A DNA stretch of 64,000 nucleotides, taken from assembly GCA_937928085.1 (NCBI GenBank), contig CALFVU010000006.1, positions 62,001 through 126,000 of the forward strand, written 5' to 3'. This document shows, in pieces, positions 26,531 to 36,479 of the stretch. Source of the stretch: an uncultured bacterium. Lineage in GTDB: Bacteria; Spirochaetota; Leptospiria; Leptospirales; Leptonemataceae. How positions within the stretch are numbered: position 1 is the first letter of the stretch; each line of letters starts with the position of its first letter. A program made the position numbers and the translations under genes. The notes beneath the pieces are model-generated. The model was given only the letters and a program-made list of their open reading frames with translations. It was not told where the DNA came from and ran no database searches.

Positions 26531-28591
26531 ATGGAACAAAAACTAAAAGAGAATGTTAGTTTTGATATAAAATTAGGAGATACTTATGCTCCGTGGCAAA
26601 GAGAATTTTTTAAAAATATTCAGGGTTTTGTAGAGTTTGGTGTTTCTGAAGAAAAAGCTAAAGAATTGTTGTTTAAATTTATAAAATTATCTTCAGAAGT
26701 GCCATTACCCGATGTTATGAAAACTTTTGATGATCCCTCTAAGTTAGAGGAAGTAGGAGTTTATACAAAGCAAAATTCAAATCTTAGAGATTTCATAGTG
26801 GAATTTTTAATGCCATTGTTAAAAAATTTTACTTTTGAAGGTAAAGAAAATCTTGATTACATCCTACCTCTAGCAGATCAATTTCCTGTTACTTTGATTT
26901 CGAATCATTTAAGTCATTTAGATGCTCCAGCAATTTATTTAATGTTGTATAAAGAGGGGGGTAAGGCTAAAGAAATTGCTGACAGATTAGTATTTATTGC
27001 AGGGAGATTAGCTTTTACTGAAGATTTTGCTAGATTAGGGCTTTATATGTTCGATACATTATTAGTTTGTTCTAAAAGAGACATGTCTCAGAATCCTGGT
27101 TTAGCTGATGTTATGACTCGCATTAATATGCGTTCTTTTCGACAATCTCAACAATTGCAAAAGCAAGGAAAAATAATTGCAATTTTTCCAGAAGGAACGA
27201 GAAGTAGAACCGGACAACTGATTTCTTTTGTGGATGCTGTGTATCATTATGTTATGAATCGAATCATTATACCCATTTCTTTAGAAGGAACAGATGAAAT
27301 TTTACCAACATCAACATTTCTATTTAAAGCAGCAAAAGGGAGATTTGTTTTAGGAAAACCCGTACTCGTAGGAAGTTTATCCAAAGACTTGATGGAAAAA
27401 TTGCCAGATTATGTTGATCGTTTAGAAATTCCAGAGCATATACAAGACAAAAAACAGTATGTTATAGACTCTTTAGCTTTATTAGTAGGAAGAAATTTAC
27501 ACAGACACCGACATGGAGTTTATAGAAATTTATATAAAGCGATTGATCAAAAAGAAAATATTTTAATCACTATTCCAAAAGAACCAAAAGAAAAAATATT
27601 GATTATTGGCCATTCTCCTTATTCAGCAGCTATTGGATGTGTGCTTGCAAATAAAGATACTCTTGTAAAAATATTGATTTTAGATCAAAATAAAAAAGAT
27701 AGTTTTAATGCAAGTAGAACTGATCAAGATTATTATCCTTTTTTTAAATTACCACCTAATGTTGAATTTACAGTAGATGCTGAAGAAATCAAAAAAGCGA
27801 CTTTAATTATCCAATCAGTAAGACCTTGGGAAATTGATATGTATTATTCAATTTTAAAAAAATTGATAAATCAAACTTCAGCTCCGATTATTAATGTAGC
27901 CAAAGGTTTTTGTAATTCTAAAACAGGTTTAATCACAGATGATCTGACGATCAAGTATGATATTGATCCCAATCGTATGTTTGTTATGCTTGGTGCCAAT
28001 TATCCACAACAAGTAATGGAAAGAAAAATTACTGGTTACGAAATTGCTGCCTATTCTCAATTAGATAAAATTGATGATTTAATAAATTTATTTAGTAACA
28101 TGTATATCTTTGTAAGACCAGCTATTGTAAAAAATGATATTAGAGGTGTACAATTAGGCGGAGCTCTTAAAAATATTTATGCTTTGGCTACTGGACTTAT
28201 TGATGGTTATTTTGATAAATATTATGGTGGCAACTCTGATAATACTTTATTTCATTTATCGAATCGATTTTTTAAAGAAATGGTTTTAATTGGAAAGGAA
28301 TTAGGTGGTATAGAGGAGACATTTAACGGATTATCAGGGCTTTCAGATTTAATGCTGGCATGCTTTGGTAAAGATTCAAAAGATCGACAGTGGGGGTATG
28401 ATTTCGCTTTTGGTAAGGCTGATCTTACTCGAATGAGTTCAGGTATTTTTGGAATCAGTATACTACCTAACTTGATTTCTCTTGATGTGGATAAATTTCC
28501 TATAGCAGCTTCGGTGTATCAAGCTGTTATTGAAAAAGTGCCTCTAGACAAAATATTTGATAATTTAATTTTAAGACTAAAGAAATTTTAA
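26531..28591 (+). CDS. Fusion of PlsC-type acyltransferase and GpsA-like glycerol-3-phosphate dehydrogenase
   Basis: This 686-residue protein joins two phospholipid-synthesis activities. Residues 85-340 are a glycerolipid acyltransferase with the catalytic NHLSHLD (Hx4D) near 126 and FPEGTRSRTGQ near 218. Residues 355-686 resemble NAD(P)-dependent glycerol-3-phosphate dehydrogenase: INVAKGF, the catalytic-Lys segment LGGALKNIYALATG, and GLSGLSDLMLACF. The nucleotide-binding GxGxxG reads GHSPYS, so cofactor binding may be weak or different. AGGGGGA precedes the ATG. The layout would couple glycerol 3-phosphate supply to its acylation, if both halves are active. Confidence 0.88.
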   Translation: MEQKLKENVSFDIKLGDTYAPWQREFFKNIQGFVEFGVSEEKAKELLFKFIKLSSEVPLPDVMKTFDDPSKLEEVGVYTKQNSNLRDFIVEFLMPLLKNFTFEGKENLDYILPLADQFPVTLISNHLSHLDAPAIYLMLYKEGGKAKEIADRLVFIAGRLAFTEDFARLGLYMFDTLLVCSKRDMSQNPGLADVMTRINMRSFRQSQQLQKQGKIIAIFPEGTRSRTGQLISFVDAVYHYVMNRIIIPISLEGTDEILPTSTFLFKAAKGRFVLGKPVLVGSLSKDLMEKLPDYVDRLEIPEHIQDKKQYVIDSLALLVGRNLHRHRHGVYRNLYKAIDQKENILITIPKEPKEKILIIGHSPYSAAIGCVLANKDTLVKILILDQNKKDSFNASRTDQDYYPFFKLPPNVEFTVDAEEIKKATLIIQSVRPWEIDMYYSILKKLINQTSAPIINVAKGFCNSKTGLITDDLTIKYDIDPNRMFVMLGANYPQQVMERKITGYEIAAYSQLDKIDDLINLFSNMYIFVRPAIVKNDIRGVQLGGALKNIYALATGLIDGYFDKYYGGNSDNTLFHLSNRFFKEMVLIGKELGGIEETFNGLSGLSDLMLACFGKDSKDRQWGYDFAFGKADLTRMSSGIFGISILPNLISLDVDKFPIAASVYQAVIEKVPLDKIFDNLILRLKKF

Positions 28592-28592
28592 A

Positions 28593-29051
28593 ATGAATAC
28601 AAATAATATAAATCAAAATGATATTACACAAGTAGAAAAATTTAAGAATTTAGTTAACAAATTAAAAGAATTAGAAAAACAAAAGATTCAATTATCCCGA
28701 GAGTTAGAGCATAAGCAAAAACAAAGACAAATTTTAAAGGATATCTTACATAAGAAGAAACTAATTCAAGAAAAAACGATTGATTCAATTGAAGAGTATT
28801 TAGAAAAAGGAAAAAATATTTTAAAAGAAATTCGAGAAATTATTTCTTATTTAAAGAAAATTCAGGACGAACAAGAACAGATTATAAATTCGATCTATCA
28901 TCATCCTTTGTTAAGTAAAACAGTTTCTTCTATACAAAATTCAAAGGAAGAACTTTTAAACATTGTTTATGATTTACAAAAAGAGATCGAATCTTTTAAA
29001 CAAAAAAGAATACAAATAGAAAAAAAAATTGCTCATTTAAAAGATTTATAA
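28593..29051 (+). CDS. Coiled-coil protein of unknown function
   Basis: The protein has 152 residues and is almost wholly predicted coiled coil (LKELEKQKIQLSRELEHKQK, LQKEIESFKQKRIQIEKKIA), with no signal peptide or membrane segment. It starts 1 base after the fusion gene stop and ends 22 bases before rplM, so it is co-transcribed. It is not a recognised family. A FlgN-like or nucleoid-related adaptor is conceivable but nothing specific supports that. Confidence 0.75.
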   Translation: MNTNNINQNDITQVEKFKNLVNKLKELEKQKIQLSRELEHKQKQRQILKDILHKKKLIQEKTIDSIEEYLEKGKNILKEIREIISYLKKIQDEQEQIINSIYHHPLLSKTVSSIQNSKEELLNIVYDLQKEIESFKQKRIQIEKKIAHLKDL

Positions 29052-29073
29052 TTTCTGGTCTTAGGTAGAAGTT

Positions 29074-29544
29074 ATGAGTAGTCATTTATTACCGGTTCAA
29101 AAAACAAAATTTGTAGAAGATTCGAAAATTAAAAATCAATGGATTTTGATCAATGCTGAAAATCAGATTTTAGGTAGATTAGCAGCGTTGATAGTCCATA
29201 GATTGCAGGGAAAACATAGAAGAGATTTTTCACCTCATCAAATATTAGGTGATTATGTAGTAGTTATTAATGCAGAAAAAATAAAAGTTACTGGAAATAA
29301 AATCAAAAAAAAAGTATATTATCGATATAGTGGTTATCCTGGGGGATTGAAAAAAGTTACATTAGAAGAAAAAATGAAAAAAGATCCAACAGAAGTTTTG
29401 GAAAAAGCAGTAAAACGAATGTTGCCTGATGGCAGAAGAGGACGAAAACTACTAAAACATTTAAAAATTTATGCGGGTGCTGATCATCCTCATCACGCAC
29501 AAAAGCCCGTAGAAATCAAAATCAATTACAAAAAACTAGTTTAA
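29074..29544 (+). CDS. rplM: 50S ribosomal protein L13
   Basis: L13 is an early-assembly large-subunit protein. The family pattern is clear: [60 protein letters not shown], and [23 protein letters not shown]. The length of 156 residues is about 12 more than typical because of a polar N-terminal extension ([20 protein letters not shown]). It is followed after 13 bases by rpsI, the universal pairing. Confidence 0.97.
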   Translation: MSSHLLPVQKTKFVEDSKIKNQWILINAENQILGRLAALIVHRLQGKHRRDFSPHQILGDYVVVINAEKIKVTGNKIKKKVYYRYSGYPGGLKKVTLEEKMKKDPTEVLEKAVKRMLPDGRRGRKLLKHLKIYAGADHPHHAQKPVEIKINYKKLV

Positions 29545-29557
29545 ATATAGGGGAATT

Positions 29558-29962
29558 ATGGAACAAGTGAACACAAGACAAAAAGAAATTTTTGTTGGTA
29601 GAAGAAAGACAAGTGTAGCAAGAGTAATTTTAAAAGAAGGAATAGGTAAGATTATCGTTAATAAAATTCCCTTAGAAAAATATTTTCCTGCGTTAAGACT
29701 TCAGAAACATGCAATCGAAGCATTAGAATTAACTCAACTTACTAATAAATTTGATATTTTTATCAAAGTCAAAGGTGGAGGAATTTCGGGTCAGGCTGGA
29801 GCCATAAGGCTTGGAATTTCTCGTGCAATCGAATCTAAATTTCCCGATTTGCGACCCCTGTTAAAAAAACATGGACTATTAACAAGAGATTCCAGAATGG
29901 TTGAAAGAAAAAAATACGGAAAACACAAAGCAAGAAGAAGCACGCAATTTTCAAAAAGATAA
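29558..29962 (+). CDS. rpsI: 30S ribosomal protein S9
   Basis: S9 binds the 3' major domain of 16S rRNA, and its C-terminal tail reaches the P-site tRNA. Visible family elements are [16 protein letters not shown], the [19 protein letters not shown] segment, [14 protein letters not shown], and the basic C-terminal tail [11 protein letters not shown]. The length of 134 residues is normal. AGGGGAATT precedes the ATG. It is in the same operon as rplM, with smc 35 bases downstream. Confidence 0.97.
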   Translation: MEQVNTRQKEIFVGRRKTSVARVILKEGIGKIIVNKIPLEKYFPALRLQKHAIEALELTQLTNKFDIFIKVKGGGISGQAGAIRLGISRAIESKFPDLRPLLKKHGLLTRDSRMVERKKYGKHKARRSTQFSKR

Positions 29963-29997
29963 TTTTTATTATTGTTAATCGTAATTTTTAAATCAGA

Positions 29998-32757
29998 ATG
30001 TATGTTAAAAAAATACGTCTATTAGGATTTAAATCTTTTGCTCAAGAAACAATACTGGAATTAGAAAAGGGAATTACAGCTATTGTTGGTCCTAATGGCA
30101 GTGGAAAATCGAATATTATTGATGGTATTCGCTGGGCTTTAGGAGAAAAATCAAGTAAAGCTCTTCGCGGAAAAAATATGGAAGATGTAATCTTTCTTGG
30201 TTCAGAAACACGAAAACCTGCTGGCATGGCAGAAGTGGAAATTTATTTTGACAATTCAGATAAAGTATTACCCATAGATTTAGAAGAAGTTGTAGTTTGC
30301 CGAAGAATTTATTTAAATAGTGCTAGTGATTATTATTTGAATGGAAAAAAAACCACTCGAAAAGAAATAGATAAAATTTTTGCTGATACCGGTATAGGTA
30401 AACCTGCATATTCTATCATGGAACAGGGAAAAATGTCGGAAATCTTAAAATCTTCTCCAGAGGAACGAAGATATATTTTCGACGAAGCAGCAGGTATTTC
30501 AAGATACAAAATAGAAAAAGAAGATACATTACAAAGATTACAGGATACAAAACAAAATCTTTTACGATTAAATGATATACTAAAAGAAAAAGAAAAAGAA
30601 ATCCAACAATTAGAAAAACAAGCAAGAAAGACAAAACAATATTTAACTTTAAAAGAGCATCTATCAAGATATGATAAACATTTAAGATATTTAAAATTTG
30701 TAGACTTAAAAGAAAAAGAACAACAAACATCTTTAAAACTAAAAGAATTACTTTCTGAAAAAAATAAAATTTTTCAGAATATTAACTCGTATGAAATTCA
30801 AATAGAGGAGTTAGAAAAACAAAATCAAAGAGAAATAGAATATATTCAAAATATAGAGATAGAATATCATCAATTATATAGTCAATTAAACATAAAAAAA
30901 GAAGAGATTGAACGAATCCAATTTGAAGAAAATACTGTAAAAGCAAAATTAGAACAGATTTATAAAAGAATAAAAAGCGAATCAAAATATTTAAGAGAAA
31001 TAGAAAAAAAATATCAAGAGTCATTACAAATAGAATTGGATTTAGTTTCAGAAATTGAGGTTTTACAACAAAAGATTGAAAGCACTACAGATTTAATTTT
31101 CTTTTTAGAGAATGAAATCAACAAAATAAATGAAAAAATCGAAAACTATAATCATCTTATAGAAGAATTAGAACAATTGTATAATTTAGAATTAGAAAAG
31201 CTAAAAAAAATTACTGAGGAACTTTTAATCAATTTAGAACAAAATCAACTTCAGTTTAAACATGGAGAAGAAAAACGAAAAATTTTACAGATACAAATTG
31301 AAGAAATCTTTCATTCAATTTTTATAAAAATTCAAGAAATCAAACAATTGTATTTTGATGGTTCTTTAAAGTTAGAAAAAGTGATTGATTTCTTTAATGA
31401 ATTTTATTTTGAAGTTTTACAAAAACATATTCAAGAATATTTTGAAATTGATACTAATTTTCGAGAAGTTTTTTTTGGAGAAACAGGAATCTTTTCTAAA
31501 AAAGAAGAAGTTGATAAAACAATGCAGGATCTTATTGAAAAAAAGAAAGAATACCAAAGAATAAGAAAAGAATTGCAAAATACAAAAACTTTAAAAGAAA
31601 AAGAAAAAGAAAAACTAAAACAACAAAAAGTTCAATTGGAAATTTTGCAAAGAGATTTTCAAGTAAGAAAAACATCTTCTTTAGAAGTTAGAGATAATAT
31701 AAAAAATCAAATAGAGGAAAGTAAAGAAAGATTAAAATTCTTAAGAGAAGAAGAAGAAACTTATCATCATCAATTAAATTATTTTGAAAATTATAAAAAA
31801 AAGCTAGAAGAAGAAATACAACAACTACTCCAAAAAGTTAATGAATTAGATGTTAAAATCAAAAGCTTAAAAAAAAATTCTGTGATTCTTAAAGAAAAAA
31901 TTCTTGAACTAAAAAAAAATGCTCAATCAGAAAGAGAAAAAATTGAAACTATATTACCTCAGATTACTAATTACGAAAGAATGGAGGAAAACATAAAAGT
32001 AGCAATACTTAATTTAGAAGAGGAATTGTATAATGATTACCAAATTAGTCCAACAGAATTAATAGAACAGTGTAAACATTTAAGTTTAGATTACCAAAAA
32101 GAATTTAATGAATATCAAAGGTTTAAACAAGAAATTCAGGCTTTAGGACAATTCAATGCTCTTGCGATTGAACAATATGAATTTTCTAAAAAAACATACG
32201 AAGAAATTTTAAAACAAAAAGAAGATATAGAAAATTCCGAAAAAAATATAAAAGCAATCATACAAAAAATAAATGAAGAATCAACAAAAACTTTTTTAGA
32301 TACATTCAAAAAAATACAAATAAATTTTCAAAACGTTTTTAAAACACTTTTTGAAGGAGGAAATGCTCAATTAGCTTTAACAGATCCATCAAATCCATTA
32401 GAAAGTGGAGTGCAAATTTATGTTCAACCACCGGGGAAAAAAATTACTAATTTGTCTTTACTTTCAGGTGGTGAACAAAACTTAACTGCAATTGCTTTAA
32501 TGTTTGCTATTTATTTGGTAAAACCTTCTCCTTTTTGCCTATTAGACGAGATTGATGCACCATTAGATGATGTTAATCTAAAAAAATTTTTAAAAATGCT
32601 TAATCAATTTTCTGAACATTCACAGTTTTTAATGGTCACCCATAATAAAATTTCAATTTCAGAAGCAAATGCTATCTTTGGTGTTACACAAGAAGAACCG
32701 GGAGTTTCTAAAGTTATATCTTTGAAATTAGAAAATTATAAAGTGCAAAATGTATAA
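29998..32757 (+). CDS. smc: SMC chromosome-segregation ATPase, short form
   Basis: The ATPase head is complete: Walker A GPNGSGKSNIIDGIRWALGE near residue 33, the Q-loop region YSIMEQGKMSEILKSSPEER, and at the C-terminus the signature LSLLSGGEQNLTAIAL with Walker B CLLDEIDAPLDD near 845. In between are two long coiled-coil arms. At 919 residues it is some 250 shorter than typical bacterial SMC. I cannot find the usual hinge (a conserved, glycine-rich globular domain). The middle, around residues 450-510 (FHSIFIKIQEIKQLYFDGSL), is non-coiled but does not look like it. It overlaps the next gene by 8 bases. Confidence 0.92.
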   Translation: MYVKKIRLLGFKSFAQETILELEKGITAIVGPNGSGKSNIIDGIRWALGEKSSKALRGKNMEDVIFLGSETRKPAGMAEVEIYFDNSDKVLPIDLEEVVVCRRIYLNSASDYYLNGKKTTRKEIDKIFADTGIGKPAYSIMEQGKMSEILKSSPEERRYIFDEAAGISRYKIEKEDTLQRLQDTKQNLLRLNDILKEKEKEIQQLEKQARKTKQYLTLKEHLSRYDKHLRYLKFVDLKEKEQQTSLKLKELLSEKNKIFQNINSYEIQIEELEKQNQREIEYIQNIEIEYHQLYSQLNIKKEEIERIQFEENTVKAKLEQIYKRIKSESKYLREIEKKYQESLQIELDLVSEIEVLQQKIESTTDLIFFLENEINKINEKIENYNHLIEELEQLYNLELEKLKKITEELLINLEQNQLQFKHGEEKRKILQIQIEEIFHSIFIKIQEIKQLYFDGSLKLEKVIDFFNEFYFEVLQKHIQEYFEIDTNFREVFFGETGIFSKKEEVDKTMQDLIEKKKEYQRIRKELQNTKTLKEKEKEKLKQQKVQLEILQRDFQVRKTSSLEVRDNIKNQIEESKERLKFLREEEETYHHQLNYFENYKKKLEEEIQQLLQKVNELDVKIKSLKKNSVILKEKILELKKNAQSEREKIETILPQITNYERMEENIKVAILNLEEELYNDYQISPTELIEQCKHLSLDYQKEFNEYQRFKQEIQALGQFNALAIEQYEFSKKTYEEILKQKEDIENSEKNIKAIIQKINEESTKTFLDTFKKIQINFQNVFKTLFEGGNAQLALTDPSNPLESGVQIYVQPPGKKITNLSLLSGGEQNLTAIALMFAIYLVKPSPFCLLDEIDAPLDDVNLKKFLKMLNQFSEHSQFLMVTHNKISISEANAIFGVTQEEPGVSKVISLKLENYKVQNV

Positions 32758-34147
32758 GTTGATTTTTTTATTTTTGTTATCAAAAACGTATCTTTTTTCT
32801 CAAAATGTTTTATGCGATTCTTATTTTAAAATAGCCTTTCTACCTTTTTTTGTAACAGAAATCAATCCAAAAGAATCTTTAATAAATGATTATGCTTTTA
32901 TTGGAAATGGAATTGCTAAATTAATTTTTTCTAATCTAAAACAGAAATTTTTTATAAAGCAATCTATAAATCCCGTTATTTATACGAATTTTCACAAATT
33001 TCAAAATCAAGAAAATTGTAATGATTATGCATTAGCGGTGATTGAATATATTGAGCCAAAGAAATTTTTTTTATCCGATAATCGAGAATCTTCTTTTTTG
33101 AAAGTTCCATTAGAAAAACAAAATTTAAAAGATAAAGTTAAAAACTATTCAATTTCAGAGGGATATTATGCTTTTTTTGTTGGAGTTGTGATTCTTAAAG
33201 AGAGTGATATCCAAATAGAGATTGACTATGTAAATTTAATGAATCAGAATCATAGCTTTTCTATAATGTTTTTTTTAGATCGAAAAGATGTTTATAGCAA
33301 AGAAAATTTAAATAAAATTCAAGAAATTTCTTTCAAAATTCAAGAAGAACTTTTAAAATCAAATACGAATATTTTTTCAATAAAAATAGAAGGAGACTAT
33401 CAAGTGTATGTGAATCAAATCACGTACGGGAAGAACCTTAAAAAAATTTCTTTACCGGATGGAGATTTTTTGATTGAGATTTATCATCAAAAATGTAAAA
33501 ATTTTTTTCGTACAAAAGAAATTTCGAATAAAGAAATATTCTTAAATTGTCCTGAAAAAGATCTAGTATCTATTTCTATCACTTCTAATCCGCAAAATTC
33601 TGAAATTTTTTTAGATGAAGAATATATTGGAAAAACCCCTTTAGACATAAAAGTTCCAAAAAAAATTTATAGAATACGAATTTCAAAAGAAAATTTTTTA
33701 GAGCAATATTTTGTTTTAGATTTAACAAAAAATTTCACGGATACACTTAACTTCGATTTACAACCAAAAAATATTGAGAAAAATAAAACCATTCTTTCGA
33801 ATTGGGGATTTTATGATTTATCTTTTGGATTTGGTATACAATCGTTCATTTTTTTGGGTGGTTGGATTCATTCAAATCAACAAAAAGAAAAAGCACTCAG
33901 TACAGTCCGCAGTGAATTAATTCCATATTTTTTTATTGATCCTTTAGAAATGAAGTTAGAGCAATATATTATTTTAGAAAATGCAAGAAAAAAAGCTTTA
34001 TTCTGGCACAGGCAATCACAAATCTATGGTGGTGCAAGCATAGCTTCTTTATTTTTATCTGCTTTTTTTATGTATAAAGGTATAGATCTGGATATACAGA
34101 GTAATCCTTATAAAAATTTATCTTTTCGATTTTTTGTGAGCTTTTGA
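32750..34147 (+). CDS. Exported PEGA-domain protein
   Basis: The protein has 465 residues with an N-terminal signal peptide (MYKLIFLFLLSKTYLFSQ). A first domain of about 180 residues is not recognised. A PEGA-type beta domain lies near 275-335 (VSISITSNPQNSEIFLDEEY, IGKTPLDIKVPKKIYRIRIS). Near the C-terminus are hydrophobic segments (WGFYDLSFGFGIQSFIFLGG and YGGASIASLFLSAFFMYKGI), so the end may be membrane-embedded. PEGA domains often sit on surface or cell-wall-associated proteins. The gene overlaps smc by 8 bases and is convergent with the PTS IIA gene. Confidence 0.82.
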   Translation: MYKLIFLFLLSKTYLFSQNVLCDSYFKIAFLPFFVTEINPKESLINDYAFIGNGIAKLIFSNLKQKFFIKQSINPVIYTNFHKFQNQENCNDYALAVIEYIEPKKFFLSDNRESSFLKVPLEKQNLKDKVKNYSISEGYYAFFVGVVILKESDIQIEIDYVNLMNQNHSFSIMFFLDRKDVYSKENLNKIQEISFKIQEELLKSNTNIFSIKIEGDYQVYVNQITYGKNLKKISLPDGDFLIEIYHQKCKNFFRTKEISNKEIFLNCPEKDLVSISITSNPQNSEIFLDEEYIGKTPLDIKVPKKIYRIRISKENFLEQYFVLDLTKNFTDTLNFDLQPKNIEKNKTILSNWGFYDLSFGFGIQSFIFLGGWIHSNQQKEKALSTVRSELIPYFFIDPLEMKLEQYIILENARKKALFWHRQSQIYGGASIASLFLSAFFMYKGIDLDIQSNPYKNLSFRFFVSF

Positions 34148-34150
34148 TTT

Positions 34151-34609
34151 TTAAGTATTTCTTATAATCTGATAAATTTCTGAAGGTGAACTTGAACTTA
34201 AAATTTGTTTTTTAATGTCTTGTTTTTGAAAAGTTTTTGCAACACTTGCTAATGCTTTAATATGTGCATCGAAATTGTTTCTTGAAATTAATAACAAAAC
34301 AATAATTCGTACTGGCGTTGTATCTAATGAATGAAAATCTAAATCTTCTTTTAAAACAGTGAGTGAACAAATAATTTCTTTTACATGCTCAGAGGTGCAA
34401 TGAGGTATTGCCAATCCACCTCCAATACCAGTGGACATAGCTTGTTCTCTTTCCAGTAATGATTGCCATATCGCTTCGAATTTATCTAATAAATTTGAAT
34501 TACTAAGAGTTTTTTCTAGTAGAATTTTTAAAAATTCATATTTTTCTTTTGTAGGAAGTTTTTCGTAAAAAAAAATATTATTTTCTTTTACTATTTCGTA
34601 GAATTTCAT
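34151..34609 (-). CDS. PTS EIIA domain protein (fructose/PtsN type)
   Basis: A single fructose-type EIIA domain of 152 residues. The phosphorylated His lies in GIGGGLAIPHCTSEHVKE, followed by LDFHSLDTTPVRIIVLLLIS and HIKALASVAKTF, as in EIIA-Ntr. No transporter EIIB/EIIC genes are nearby, so a regulatory PtsN-like role is more likely than sugar uptake. Sigma-54 activators occur elsewhere in the window, and PtsN is often linked to rpoN in other bacteria, though not here. GAGGACAT precedes the ATG. It is the last gene of a minus-strand run. Confidence 0.9.
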   Translation of the reverse strand: MKFYEIVKENNIFFYEKLPTKEKYEFLKILLEKTLSNSNLLDKFEAIWQSLLEREQAMSTGIGGGLAIPHCTSEHVKEIICSLTVLKEDLDFHSLDTTPVRIIVLLLISRNNFDAHIKALASVAKTFQKQDIKKQILSSSSPSEIYQIIRNT

Positions 34610-34628
34610 ATGTCCTCTAAATTTTATT

Positions 34629-35372
34629 TTATGAATTCAACAATCTATTTTTTAAAATTTCGAAACTTGTCTTATAAAACATAAAAGAAATTAAAGCTAC
34701 ATAAATAAAATCAATAGTTACATTTTTGTTAAAATAATACACAAGTGCAATACTAATAAATTCAAAAATAATGAATAGTATTTTCATTAATAATTCTTTA
34801 TTTTTTAATTTTATCATCTGAAAAGGAAATGCAAATAAAAGCATATAAACTCCATAAAGTTCAATTAAGCTATAGAAAGTACTGGGATTTAAAAAAAAGT
34901 AATAAACTGGAAGTATCAAAACAATTCGTAATACATAAAATAAAAAATTTTGCATAGATAAATAAGCATAAGGCACACTAAATAAAAGAAAAATTGGAAA
35001 CATACTCCAACTTTCCTCGTAATAATTGATTAGTTTATAAAAAAGTAATACTAAAACCAATACATCGATATGTAAAGAATAACGAAAGTAAAAAGAGTAA
35101 GGGACTTTCATGATAAAAAATGCAATTGCTATAAAAAGAATACTGTTGATGTAAATATTTTCCCCGCCATATAAAATCAAAAAACTAAGAAAGAAACCCA
35201 TATCAAAAAGTAATATTTGTAAAGATAATTTTTTGATAATAAAAATCTGTTTTACAATTAAAGTTAGTATTACAAATCCTAAAATGATAAGTAGTTTTAT
35301 ATAATGTTCAAAAAAAATAAATAGAATTATGTTGATTAGACCAATATATAAAATTCTAATAAGAGAATTCAT
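34629..35372 (-). CDS. Polytopic membrane protein paired with the RnfC-like protein
   Basis: The 247-residue protein is nearly all hydrophobic, with about eight predicted transmembrane helices (LYIGLINIILFIFFEHYIKL, LLIILGFVILTLIV, and others). No conserved motif is visible and I do not recognise the family. Its ATG overlaps the end of the RnfC-like gene by 17 bases, so they are translated together. A membrane electron-transfer partner such as an RnfD-like subunit would fit the context, but the sequence does not show the flavin-attachment motif. Confidence 0.75.
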   Translation of the reverse strand: MNSLIRILYIGLINIILFIFFEHYIKLLIILGFVILTLIVKQIFIIKKLSLQILLFDMGFFLSFLILYGGENIYINSILFIAIAFFIMKVPYSFYFRYSLHIDVLVLVLLFYKLINYYEESWSMFPIFLLFSVPYAYLSMQNFLFYVLRIVLILPVYYFFLNPSTFYSLIELYGVYMLLFAFPFQMIKLKNKELLMKILFIIFEFISIALVYYFNKNVTIDFIYVALISFMFYKTSFEILKNRLLNS

Positions 35373-36450
35373 ATTGAATCATTTCTAGCAATGGTAGATT
35401 GGCTTCGCATATTTCTTCACATAAACCACATTCAATGCATAATTCTTTTTTAAAGAGTTTTTTATTTTCTACTAACGACATAGGATTTGCATTTACCGGG
35501 CAAAAATGATTGCATATAAAACAAGCACTGCAAAAGTTATATTTACTACCTTTTAATTTTTTGTAGTAGTAGTAATAATTTTTAAAAATGTCAAAATAAC
35601 TTTCTTGATTAATTTCTAATTTTTTTCGAAAAGATAGATTTTGTAAATAAGGATAGTTGGATAATACTTCTTGAAATTTTGTTCCATGATACAATAACAA
35701 TAAAAATTCTTTTTTCGAATCATAATCTCGAAAAAAGAAAATGTTTTTTATAAAAGGTTCATCATTAAACAAAGCCCTTAAAAGGGCATACAAAGTAGTA
35801 GGAGAAAAAACATAAAAATTTTCTAATTTTTGTTTATGGTATAGATATTTATAATGAAACTCAAAAACATTTCTTTGTTGCGTAGAAAAATTATGAATGA
35901 GTTTATCTGGTATATACTCGATTTGATAACCTATAAAAGTTTCAGAAAACCATTTCAATAACAAATTCAATTCTTCTTTGTAGCTTTTAAAGATCTCGTT
36001 CCAAAAAAATGGTATATAGGGATCATATAAAGAGAAGATTACTTTTTTTTTTGAAAAAAATAAATTTGATAGTTTGTTTTCGTATTCGAAAGAGTATAAA
36101 GAATATGAATCTAAGAAAAGTTTAAAATCATCTAAAGAATTTAATTTTTCTAAATTATTTTTTTTTGAATTTGAAGTAAAGCCAACTAATTCGTTTTTAC
36201 CTGATATTTTAATTTGAAATTTTATAGATTCTTTATTTTCCCATATATAGGCAATTCCAGAAAGTGGAGAGCGAATACAAAATTCTTGAGATTTACATAA
36301 AATTTCGTATTGTTCAACTCTTCTTGGATACTCTCCTAAAAGTTGAATTGTATTTTTTGGAAAAGGAACTAAAAAATTTAAAACGGATGGGATCAATAAA
36401 TTTTTTCTAAAACGTAAATCTGAATGGTAGATATACGAAAAAAAACTCAT
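35356..36450 (-). CDS. RnfC-like protein with two 4Fe-4S motifs
   Basis: This 364-residue protein ends in a ferredoxin domain with two cluster motifs: CSACFICNHFCPVNANPMSL (CxxCxxCxxxCP) and CIECGLCEEICEANLP. The N-terminal region, with YPRRVEQYEILCKSQEFCIR followed by SPLSGIAYIW, resembles the RnfC/NqrA barrel-sandwich segment. The usual NADH/FMN-binding GxGxxxG region of RnfC is not visible in the middle, which is divergent. It probably passes electrons to or from the membrane partner encoded by the overlapping next gene. The Fe-S assignment is firm; the Rnf relationship is tentative. Confidence 0.75.
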   Translation of the reverse strand: MSFFSYIYHSDLRFRKNLLIPSVLNFLVPFPKNTIQLLGEYPRRVEQYEILCKSQEFCIRSPLSGIAYIWENKESIKFQIKISGKNELVGFTSNSKKNNLEKLNSLDDFKLFLDSYSLYSFEYENKLSNLFFSKKKVIFSLYDPYIPFFWNEIFKSYKEELNLLLKWFSETFIGYQIEYIPDKLIHNFSTQQRNVFEFHYKYLYHKQKLENFYVFSPTTLYALLRALFNDEPFIKNIFFFRDYDSKKEFLLLLYHGTKFQEVLSNYPYLQNLSFRKKLEINQESYFDIFKNYYYYYKKLKGSKYNFCSACFICNHFCPVNANPMSLVENKKLFKKELCIECGLCEEICEANLPLLEMIQYEFSY

Positions 36451-36479
36451 TAATGTTTGTTATTAGCTAATGATAAAAT

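Noticed and set aside
30416-30730. 104-residue hydrophobic minus-strand ORF inside smc
   Set aside because: It is complementary to Lys/Glu-rich coiled-coil codons, which always give Phe/Leu-rich shadows in this AT-rich DNA.
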